A stretch of DNA of 64,000 nt from Corallococcus sp. EGB (lineage in GTDB: Bacteria > Myxococcota > Myxococcia > Myxococcales > Myxococcaceae), in the NCBI RefSeq assembly GCF_019968905.1, contig NZ_CP079946.1:4526001-4590000 (forward strand), read 5' to 3'. Below the pieces are notes generated by a model. That model was not told the origin of the DNA. It worked only from the letters and a program-made list of their open reading frames with translations, and made no database searches. The stretch's first letter is position 1. Every line of letters begins with the position of its first letter. Shown here one piece after another: positions 1 to 5,811 of this stretch. Both the position numbers and the translations under genes were made by a program.

Positions 1-734
1 AGCCACGCCAGCCCCATGCCCGCGACCGCTGCGTCCAGGATGGCCTCCAGGTCGTCGAAGCGCAACCGCGACTGGGGCACGAGCTCCACGTTCGAGCCGT
101 CCTCCCGCGGAAAGAGCCACGAGCGGGTCGTCCCCGAGCGGACGTAGCGGATGGCCTCGTGCCCGGACAGCGCCTCCAGCGTGCGCGGCGTGCCGTGCTT
201 GCGGAGGTACGCCGGGGACGCATACACGCTCATGCGCTGGAAGCCGACACGGCGCGCGGTGAGGCCGTCGCCCGCGGCGAGTCCCTGGATGCCGGCATTG
301 CGGATGACCAGGTCGAAGCCGTCCTCAAGCAGGTCCACCAGGCGGTCGCTGAACGACAGGTCCAGCTCCAGCTTCGGGTGCGCGCGGGCAAGGTCGCGCA
401 GGATGGGCGCGACGCAGTGGCGGCCGTAGATGACGGGCATGCTGACGCGCAGGCGGCCCGCGACCTCCTGCTTGCCGGACTCGAGCAGGGCCTCGCCCGC
501 GCGAAGTTCGCCGAGAGCGCGCAGGCACCGTTCGTAGAAGACCTGTCCGTCCTGGGTCAGGCCCTGTGAGCGTGTGGTGCGGTGGAAGAGGCGCACGCCC
601 AGCCGTTCCTCCAGCCGTGCCACCGTCTTGCCCACGGCGGAGCGCGACAGGTTCAGCTTCGCCGCGGCGGCGGAGAAGCCTCCGGCCTCCACGGCCTCCA
701 CGAAGACGGCCACGCCTTGCAGGGGATCACTCAT
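1..734 (-). CDS. LysR-family transcriptional regulator (C-terminus cut by window edge)
   Basis: The N-terminal ~60 residues form a LysR winged helix-turn-helix: FVEAVEAGGFSAAAAKLNLS, then SAVGKTVARLEERLGVRLFH. An effector-binding domain with typical phrases (DLVIRNAGIQGL, AVAGMGLAWL) follows. The ATG at 734-732 gives a start exactly where LysR proteins normally begin. The 3' end lies beyond base 1, so about 245 of the usual ~300 residues are visible. The gene is divergent from the oxidoreductase at 861, the classic layout in which a LysR protein controls its neighbour from the shared intergenic region, and that region carries repeated TGTCGCC half-sites. The effector is unknown. Family assignment is firm; the regulated target is inferred. 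Confidence 0.93.
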   Translation of the reverse strand, partial: MSDPLQGVAVFVEAVEAGGFSAAAAKLNLSRSAVGKTVARLEERLGVRLFHRTTRSQGLTQDGQVFYERCLRALGELRAGEALLESGKQEVAGRLRVSMPVIYGRHCVAPILRDLARAHPKLELDLSFSDRLVDLLEDGFDLVIRNAGIQGLAAGDGLTARRVGFQRMSVYASPAYLRKHGTPRTLEALSGHEAIRYVRSGTTRSWLFPREDGSNVELVPQSRLRFDDLEAILDAAVAGMGLAW

Positions 735-745
735 GGTTCGTCCAT

Positions 746-785
746 TGTCGCCCTGGTGGCGACAGTGAAAGGAAATCTTGTCGCC
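746..785. promoter_or_regulatory. Candidate LysR operator: three TGTCGCC half-sites
   Basis: The 126-bp gap between the divergent LysR and oxidoreductase genes contains an inverted repeat, TGTCGCC (746-752) - CTGGT - GGCGACA (758-764), and a third direct copy of TGTCGCC at 779-785. A dyad plus an extra half-site about 1.5 helical turns away is the usual layout of LysR recognition and activation sites. Nothing else in the gap is repeated. Binding is inferred, not shown. Confidence 0.55.
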
Positions 786-860
786 ACCGGAGAAATTCCT
801 TCGCCAATACCTTCCCCCGCGAACCCGTTGCAAGGAGCCGTGCGCGTGGAGACTTCGACG

Positions 861-1874
861 ATGAAGCGGTGGGAGCTGGATGCGGTGGGACGTGATGGGC
901 CGCACCTGCGGACCGTGACGGTTCCGGAGCCCCGGCCGGGCGAGGTGCTGGTGAAGGTGGCGGCGGTGTCGCTGAACTACCGGGACCTGCTCGTCCTCGA
1001 GAGCGGGATGGGGCTGTCGCTGACGTTCCCGTTCACGCCGGGCTCGGACCTGGCGGGCGTGGTGACGGCGGTGGGCGCGGGCGTGACGCGGTTCGCGGTG
1101 GGAGAGAAGGTCCTCTCCACGTTCTCACCCGGGCGCCTGGACGGGCCGGCGCTGGGGACGGCGCGCGTGCCTCCGTACAAGACGCTGGGCGGTGCGTATC
1201 CGGGTGTCCTCGCGGAGTACGTCGCGTTTCCGGAGGACTGGTTCGTGAAGGCGCCGGCCACGCTGGACGCGGGCGAAGCCAGCACGCTGCCATGCGCGGG
1301 GCTGACCGCGTGGACCGCGCTGGTCGAGTACGGCCCGGTGCGGCCGGGTCAGACGGTGCTGGTGCAGGGCACGGGCGGCGTGGCGCTGTTCGGGTTGCAG
1401 CTCGCGCGGGCTCAGGGCGCGGACGTCATCGTGACGTCGGGGAGCGACGAGAAGCTGGCGCGTGCGAAGGCGCTGGGCGCGACGCATGTCATCCACCGCG
1501 AGCGCGAGGACTGGGTGGAGGCCGTCTACCGCATCACGGGAGACCGGGGCGTGGACCACATCCTGGAGCTGGCGGGCGGCACGAACCTGGGCCGCTCCAT
1601 CGAAGCGGTGGCGCTGCACGGGACCCTCTCCGTCATTGGCGTGTTCGAGGGCTTCACGGTGACGGGGCCGTCCGGGCCGCTCCTGCTCAAGGAGCCGACC
1701 ATTCGAGGCATCAACGTGGGCACCCGGAGGTCGCTGGAGTCGCTGGTGCGCGCGGTGGACGCCACCGGGCTCAAGCCGGTCATCGACAAGCGCTATCCAC
1801 TGGAGGCGCTGCCCGCCGCCCTGGAGCACCTGCGCCGGGGAGCGTTCGGGAAGATCGTGCTAGAGTCCCACTGA
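861..1874 (+). CDS. Zinc-independent MDR-family NAD(P)-dependent oxidoreductase (quinone-oxidoreductase-like)
   Basis: A 337-residue medium-chain dehydrogenase/reductase. The GroES-like N-terminal half (about 1-125) is followed by a Rossmann nucleotide fold with VLVQGTGGVALFGLQLARA near residue 165 and the C-terminal KRYPLEALPAALEHLRRG signature. Where zinc alcohol dehydrogenases carry the catalytic cysteine, this protein reads LNYRDLLVLESG. The cysteine-rich structural zinc lobe is also absent, so it belongs to the zinc-free quinone-oxidoreductase side of the family. The ATG at 861 is chosen because the fold starts at once; an in-frame GTG at 846 is possible. Probably controlled by the divergent LysR regulator. 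Substrate unknown. Confidence 0.88.
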   Translation: MKRWELDAVGRDGPHLRTVTVPEPRPGEVLVKVAAVSLNYRDLLVLESGMGLSLTFPFTPGSDLAGVVTAVGAGVTRFAVGEKVLSTFSPGRLDGPALGTARVPPYKTLGGAYPGVLAEYVAFPEDWFVKAPATLDAGEASTLPCAGLTAWTALVEYGPVRPGQTVLVQGTGGVALFGLQLARAQGADVIVTSGSDEKLARAKALGATHVIHREREDWVEAVYRITGDRGVDHILELAGGTNLGRSIEAVALHGTLSVIGVFEGFTVTGPSGPLLLKEPTIRGINVGTRRSLESLVRAVDATGLKPVIDKRYPLEALPAALEHLRRGAFGKIVLESH

Positions 1875-1885
1875 ATCCCACGGGG

Positions 1886-1891
1886 TAGGGT
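1886..1891 (+). promoter_or_regulatory. TAGGGT box 7 nt before the methyltransferase ATG
   Basis: TAGGGT is followed by exactly seven bases and then ATG (1899), with no good Shine-Dalgarno in between. This fits a -10 element whose transcript begins at the start codon (leaderless). The same TAnnnT arrangement occurs at 8019, 53425 and 55748 in this window. Confidence 0.35.
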
Positions 1892-1898
1892 GCGGCGC

Positions 1899-2837
1899 AT
1901 GTCACGCCGCTTCCACGCCGAGTCGTTGATCCTCGTGCTGCGCCACCTGGAGGCGCTGTTGCCCTCTGGCCCCGTCTCCATCGACGTGCCGGATCCGGAC
2001 CTGGGCCACGGCCGTTATCCAGGGGAGCGCGTGGACGGCGGGCTCGTGCACCGGCCGCTGCGGAGCTGGTGCGACCTGGCGGAGGGGCTGTCGTGCCGGC
2101 TGCGCACACCGCGCGCGGTGGATGCAACGCACGTGCGGCTCACGTTCGAGCCGCTGGGTCCGGAGGCTTCGTGGCACGCGGGCGGAGGGACGCGCACGGA
2201 GGCGCCGCAGGAGCGCTACGGCGCCGCGTCCGACTTCGCGCGCGTGCGGAAGTTCGAGGACGCGGGCTTCCTGGTGCCCTGGCTGGAGGCGGTGGGTCGG
2301 CTGGCGTTGCCACCCGGCGCGCGGCTGCTGGACCTGGGCATCAACCGGGGCGATGAGCTGGCCGCGTTCGCGGAGGTGGAGGGCATCCGCTTCGTCGGAG
2401 TGGATCACAGCGCGAGCGCGTTGGCGGAGGCTCGGGCGGCGTTCCCGGATCCGCGCCATGCGTTCATTCAAGCGGACCTGAACGCGCTGCCCGCGGACCT
2501 GGGCCGCTTCGATGCGGTGGTGTCGGTGGGCACGTTGCAGAGCCCGGGCGTGGATGACCGGGCGCTGCTGCGCAAGCTGGTGCAGGAGCACCTGGAGCCC
2601 AAGGCCTCGCTGGTGCTGGGCTTCCCCAACTCACGCTTCCGCGACGGCGAGGTCGTGTACGGCGCCCGCGTGCGCAACCTTCGCGAGCCGGACCTGTCGC
2701 TGCTGGTGAAGGACCTGTCCTTCTACCGCCGCTACCTGCACCAGCACGGCTTCCGCACGTTCCTGGGCGGCAAGTACGACCTGCTGCTCACGGCGGTCCG
2801 AGGTCAGGCGTTCGGTTCGAGTGACGAAGACGCCTGA
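1899..2837 (+). CDS. Class I SAM-dependent methyltransferase
   Basis: A protein of 312 residues. The C-terminal half has a Rossmann methyltransferase fold: motif I ARLLDLGINRGDELAAF near residue 143, an acidic loop FVGVDHSASALAEARAAFPD, HAFIQADLNALP, and FDAVVSVGTLQSPGVDDRAL in the motif IV/post-IV region. The first ~120 residues match no family I can name. A GTG nine bases upstream (1890) is an alternative start; the ATG is preferred because a TAGGGT box lies seven bases before it. The gene lies 24 bp after the oxidoreductase but has its own candidate promoter. Substrate unknown. Confidence 0.82.
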   Translation: MSRRFHAESLILVLRHLEALLPSGPVSIDVPDPDLGHGRYPGERVDGGLVHRPLRSWCDLAEGLSCRLRTPRAVDATHVRLTFEPLGPEASWHAGGGTRTEAPQERYGAASDFARVRKFEDAGFLVPWLEAVGRLALPPGARLLDLGINRGDELAAFAEVEGIRFVGVDHSASALAEARAAFPDPRHAFIQADLNALPADLGRFDAVVSVGTLQSPGVDDRALLRKLVQEHLEPKASLVLGFPNSRFRDGEVVYGARVRNLREPDLSLLVKDLSFYRRYLHQHGFRTFLGGKYDLLLTAVRGQAFGSSDEDA

Positions 2838-3010
2838 GCCGTGGACGCTGCTTCGCGCCCCAGAAGGTGCCACGCAGTAACCGGAACCAACAGCAGGCTG
2901 GCCATCCCCCGGCGCGCGGGTTCGTGTTGAACACCGTCATCGCGGGCGTCGCGCAGGCGAGCACGAAGAGCACGGCACGCCACGCCCTCGAGTCCCATGC
3001 CTTCGGACAC
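2804..3010 (-). pseudogene. Frameshifted remnant of a small two-helix membrane protein
   Basis: Read on the minus strand, one frame gives a hydrophobic stretch AVLFVLACATPAMTVFNTNP ending at a run of five G (C on plus, 2906-2910). A second frame continues with RGMASLLLVPVTAWHLLGRE and stops at 2804, antisense to the last 34 bases of the methyltransferase. Joined across the G run, the two halves read as a plausible two-transmembrane segment with local codon bias; neither half is convincing alone. No clear start codon or ribosome site precedes it, so it may also be truncated at its 5' end. It could be a decayed gene, a single-base sequence error in the homopolymer, or chance. Confidence 0.35.
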
Positions 3011-3035
3011 CTCCGAGCTGGTGCGTGCTCCGGGC

Positions 3036-3494
3036 CTACTTCGCCGCCTTTTCGCGCAGCTTGTCCAGCGTCTGCGCCAGGCGGCGCGCGCGGGTCTCCT
3101 CTTTCTTCGCTTCGGTGAGCGCCTTCACGAACTCCTTGCGGTGCGTGAACGCGAGCTTCGTGAACACGTCCCGCAGCGCGGGCTCCGCGTCCAGCGCGCG
3201 CTGGAGATCGTCCGGCACCTCGACTTCTCGCGGGGCCGTGTCCTTCTCCAGCGTGATGCTCAGCATCGCGCCGTCCTCGATGCCCGCGGCCTCGCGCACC
3301 TCCTTGGTGAAGCCCAGGTAGGTGATGCCGCCGTACACCATCAACCGGCTCCGGAAGGGCTGCCCGTTGACGGTGCCGACCACGGCGGGCCGCGCCTCAC
3401 CGTAGGCCTCGCGGCTATCGAACGGACAGCGCACGAACCGGCCTCCCACGTCGTTGGCGACTTCGAGCTTCGCCTTGAACTTGCGCGCGGCCAT
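3036..3494 (-). CDS. YdeI/OmpD-associated family protein with DUF1905-like N-terminal domain
   Basis: A protein of 152 residues. Residues ~5-85 resemble the DUF1905 fold (GRFVRCPFDSREAYG, PFRSRLMVYGGITYLGFTKE). The C-terminal segment is a YdeI/OmpD-associated helical tail (PDDLQRALDAEPALRDVFTK, HRKEFVKALTEAKKEETRAR). Such proteins are small soluble bacterial proteins of undefined biochemical role. It starts 15 bp after the stop of the upstream methyltransferase lipoprotein on the same strand, so the two are probably co-transcribed. No signal peptide or membrane helix. Confidence 0.8.
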   Translation of the reverse strand: MAARKFKAKLEVANDVGGRFVRCPFDSREAYGEARPAVVGTVNGQPFRSRLMVYGGITYLGFTKEVREAAGIEDGAMLSITLEKDTAPREVEVPDDLQRALDAEPALRDVFTKLAFTHRKEFVKALTEAKKEETRARRLAQTLDKLREKAAK

Positions 3495-3509
3495 GGTCGT
3501 GGAGCCGTC

Positions 3510-4292
3510 CTACGGCTTGACGAACTTCAGCGCGAACCGGTCGCTCGTGCCCCGCCGCTCGCCCGCGGCGCCCGGGCTGGAGCTCCAGTCGCGCGTGTCC
3601 TCGGGGTTACGCCAGGTGTTGCTCTCCTCCTGGAGCTTGAAGCCCGCGGCCTCGACCTCCTCGCGCACCAGCTTCTCGTCGATGCGGTGCAGCGTCTGGC
3701 CTTCCGTGATGCCCGTGCCCGGCTTCGCGCTGGAGTCGAAGATGACGTAAACGCCGCCGGGCTTGAGCGCCTGGAACACCGCCGCGTTCATCTTCGCCCG
3801 GTCCACGCCCAGCCATCCCGTGTCGTGGTAGATGATGTGGCTCACCACCGCGTCCAGCGTGCCGTTGAGCTCGGGCGGGAAGGGCGCGTCCAGCTCACGG
3901 TCCAGGCGCACCACGTTCTGGTTCACCGGCCGCGCCAGCCGCTCCTGCCACGGCTTCTCCGCGAACCGCTCCAGCACGACCTTCGGGTTCTCGCCGTACA
4001 CCTTGCCCGTGGGGCCCACCGCGCGCGCGAGCAGCTCCGTGGTGTAGCCGCCGCCCGCCATCAACTCGGCGACGTGCATGCCGGGCTTCACGCCCACGAA
4101 CTCCAGCAGGGCGGCAGGATGCCGGCCCGCGTCCAGCTTGCGATCCGCCTCCGTGCGGTCCGGCGCGTCCACCAGCGCCTGCGCGGACTGGGCCGGCGCC
4201 TGCGCCTGGGTGGAGGACGCCGGAGCCGTGGGCGTCGAGTGGGAACAGCCCGCGAGGGCCAGGAACGATGCCGCCATCAGTGCATTGCGCAT
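3510..4292 (-). CDS. Lipoprotein with class I SAM-dependent methyltransferase fold
   Basis: A protein of 260 residues. It begins with a lipoprotein signal, MRNALMAASFLALAGC, with the lipobox cysteine at 16, then an Ala/Ser/Thr/Gln-rich tether to about residue 45. The rest is a methyltransferase fold: GMHVAELMAGGGYTTELLAR (SAM-binding motif I), VVSHIIYHDTGWLG and ALKPGGVYVIFDSSAKPG (post-motif). Family members with this layout are exported, which is odd for a SAM enzyme because SAM is cytoplasmic. It may therefore bind something other than SAM. It is followed at 15 bp by the YdeI-like gene. Family confident; function open. Confidence 0.82.
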   Translation of the reverse strand: MRNALMAASFLALAGCSHSTPTAPASSTQAQAPAQSAQALVDAPDRTEADRKLDAGRHPAALLEFVGVKPGMHVAELMAGGGYTTELLARAVGPTGKVYGENPKVVLERFAEKPWQERLARPVNQNVVRLDRELDAPFPPELNGTLDAVVSHIIYHDTGWLGVDRAKMNAAVFQALKPGGVYVIFDSSAKPGTGITEGQTLHRIDEKLVREEVEAAGFKLQEESNTWRNPEDTRDWSSSPGAAGERRGTSDRFALKFVKP

Positions 4293-4337
4293 GGGCGATC
4301 CATATCGCTGGCGCCGGGCCGCTGCCTTCCGAAAAGC

Positions 4338-4364
4338 AGGCCGCGGTCCGCTTGCGCGCGGCCT
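4338..4364 (-). terminator. Rho-independent terminator of the initiator-like gene
   Basis: An 8-bp perfect stem, AGGCCGCG / CGCGGCCT, with an 11-nt loop lies 26 bp beyond the stop of the gene at 4390-5715. On the minus strand the stem is followed at once by GCTTTTC. A GC-rich hairpin plus a short U run in this position fits intrinsic termination. Confidence 0.5.
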
Positions 4365-4389
4365 CGTGAGGATGCACCGCGGCGACGGC

Positions 4390-5715
4390 TCACGCGACCT
4401 CGTGCACGGTCCGGGCCCAGCGCACCCCCTGCAGCCCCAGGCTCCGCACCTCGGCCTCCATCAGCGCGCCGTATTGCTCCTCCACCCATTGTGGGAAGGA
4501 GGTGTCCGGCGCCGCGAGTACCAGGTACCCGTCCTCCAGTCCCACCGCTCGGGCCTTGCCCAGCCACGACAGCGCGTACCGCTTGCCCTGCCCGCGCACG
4601 CGCTCCGGGCAGGAACTCCAGACGCGAGCGGCTTCCGTGGACTCGCCCTGATCCGTGGCCTGTCCGCCGGATGCGTCCGCGTCCACGCCCACGTCCGTAC
4701 CGGCCCCCAGGGGAGGGACGTAGCGCGTCCACACTCGCGGCGAGCAGAACGCGACCACGGTGCCCGGAGGCTGCCGGGTCCGGCCCCAGTCGGACTGGAG
4801 GTAGCCCTGGCAGGCCGCATGGAGCCGGGCCTCGTCGCCGTCCACGCCGCGCAGTGCCTGGGCATACCAGTCCGCCCAGCCGGTGGGCGGCTTCTCCCGG
4901 GGGACGCCCCGGAAGGCCCGGGTCCGGGCGTCCTGGAAGGCCTCGAAGTAGGCCTCCGCGCGGGCGGGGACGGGACGTCCGGCGTCGGGCGACGGCGCGG
5001 GAGTATCCGCGCGGGGCGGGGTGGCAGGGACGAGGTGTGTGCCGGGCAGGGAGAGCTGGACGGGGTCCTGCTCCGCGTCCGGGGGCGTGTCCTCGATGGG
5101 CATGAGCGCCACCGGAGCCAGGTGGGCGGGGAGCGCGGTGACGGTTTCCTGTTCATCCAGGCCCGCGGCAGCAGATGACGAACTCTTGTTCTCCTTCTCC
5201 CTTCTCTTTCTGGGAGAGGACGTCCCGGACATGTCCCGAGGACGTCCCGCGGACACGTCATGTCCCCTCGATGCGGCCCGTTCGCGCCGTTTGCGCTCGG
5301 CCTCCTTCTTCCGCTTGTCGAGCACCCCGACGTAGCGCTCGCACAGGGTGAGGCGCACGCCGTCGTCTTCGCGGATCAGGATGCGGGCGCGGAGGAGGGC
5401 GGACCAGAATGCGCCGGGGGTGCCCGTCCAGCGGACGGCGGACTCCAGCGCTTCGATCCACACGGCTTCGTCCGCGGACGCGGCCCACGCCTGTCCGCCG
5501 GACATGTCCGCGGACAGTCCGAAGGACACGAAGCGCCCTTCGGGCAGGGCCTGGACGGCCCAGATCTGCAGTTCCACCATGGCACCCAGGAACGCGCGCC
5601 GCTCCATGCCCAGGGCCCGCGCGGCGCCGATCACCGCGAGGCTCATGGGGAAGCCCACGTCCACCTGCACCCAGTCCAGACCCGCCACGTCCACGCCTCC
5701 CGACCCGGACGCCAC
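4390..5715 (-). CDS. Orphan replication-initiator-like protein with C-terminal DnaA domain-I-like module
   Basis: A protein of 441 residues from a GTG start. Residues ~12-135 are laid out like the N-terminal winged-helix domain of phage replisome organizers (GLDWVQVDVGFPMSLAVIG; GAFWSALLRARILIREDDGV; LTLCERYVGVLDKRK). A basic and Ser/Pro-rich linker follows (~136-290). Residues ~364-441 resemble DnaA domain I: a helix with a conserved Trp, LSWLGKARAVGLEDG, then YLVLAAPDTSFPQWVEEQY, comparable to DnaA's L.L.AP..F..WV...Y. DnaA domain I contacts the replicative helicase and regulators, so helicase recruitment is a natural inference. No AAA+ motor is present. No phage genes are nearby. The gene carries repeated palindromes in its own coding sequence and paired CTGTAGC repeats upstream. 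Domain matches come from motif reading only. Confidence 0.65.
   Translation of the reverse strand: MASGSGGVDVAGLDWVQVDVGFPMSLAVIGAARALGMERRAFLGAMVELQIWAVQALPEGRFVSFGLSADMSGGQAWAASADEAVWIEALESAVRWTGTPGAFWSALLRARILIREDDGVRLTLCERYVGVLDKRKKEAERKRRERAASRGHDVSAGRPRDMSGTSSPRKRREKENKSSSSAAAGLDEQETVTALPAHLAPVALMPIEDTPPDAEQDPVQLSLPGTHLVPATPPRADTPAPSPDAGRPVPARAEAYFEAFQDARTRAFRGVPREKPPTGWADWYAQALRGVDGDEARLHAACQGYLQSDWGRTRQPPGTVVAFCSPRVWTRYVPPLGAGTDVGVDADASGGQATDQGESTEAARVWSSCPERVRGQGKRYALSWLGKARAVGLEDGYLVLAAPDTSFPQWVEEQYGALMEAEVRSLGLQGVRWARTVHEVA
5183..5265. repeat. Phased palindrome array beside a pyrimidine tract inside the initiator-like gene
   Basis: Within the linker-coding part of the gene lie palindromes GGACGTCC (5218-5225), GGACATGTCC (5227-5236), GGACGTCC (5240-5247) and a degenerate GGACACGTCATGTCC (5251-5265). 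The 12-mer GAGGACGTCCCG is repeated exactly at 5216-5227 and 5238-5249, a 22-bp period (two helical turns). Directly adjacent, 5189-5211 is an unbroken 23-nt pyrimidine run at about half the local G+C content. Iterons next to a strand-biased, easily melted tract resemble lambda ori within gene O. Coding constraint (RPRDMSG, KRREKENK) could also have produced it. Confidence 0.5.
5491..5517. repeat. Near-perfect 27-nt palindrome containing GGACATGTCC
   Basis: CTGTCCG (5491-5497), one extra C, the 12-bp palindrome CGGACATGTCCG (5499-5510), then CGGACAG (5511-5517): a palindrome broken by a single base. Its core GGACATGTCC is identical to the 10-mer at 5227-5236 in the same gene, about 270 bp away. 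It encodes LSADMSGGQ. Possibly a second binding site of the same DNA-binding protein. Confidence 0.45.
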
Positions 5716-5770
5716 CGCGCGCCCGGCCCTGTGTGCCCTGGTGCCCGCTATGGACGCCCGTTCCCTGGAC

Positions 5771-5788
5771 GCTACAGCGGGCTACAGG
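5771..5788 (-). promoter_or_regulatory. Direct repeat CTGTAGC-N3-CTGTAGC upstream of the initiator-like gene
   Basis: On the minus strand this reads CCTGTAGCCCGCTGTAGC: two 7-bp half-sites ten bases apart, on one face of the helix, 56-73 bp upstream of the GTG start at 5715. The same pair, with a different 3-nt spacer, lies 65-82 bp upstream of the clp start at 23394 in the same orientation. Two matches of 15 fixed bases in 64 kb are unlikely by chance, so a shared regulator is inferred. Confidence 0.55.
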
Positions 5789-5811
5789 GTGAAACGGGCC
5801 GCCGCACCAGG

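Noticed and set aside
4390-5715. A prophage around the initiator-like gene
   Set aside because: No integrase, excisionase, terminase or structural genes, no att-like repeats, and neighbours are ordinary chromosomal genes with the same base composition.
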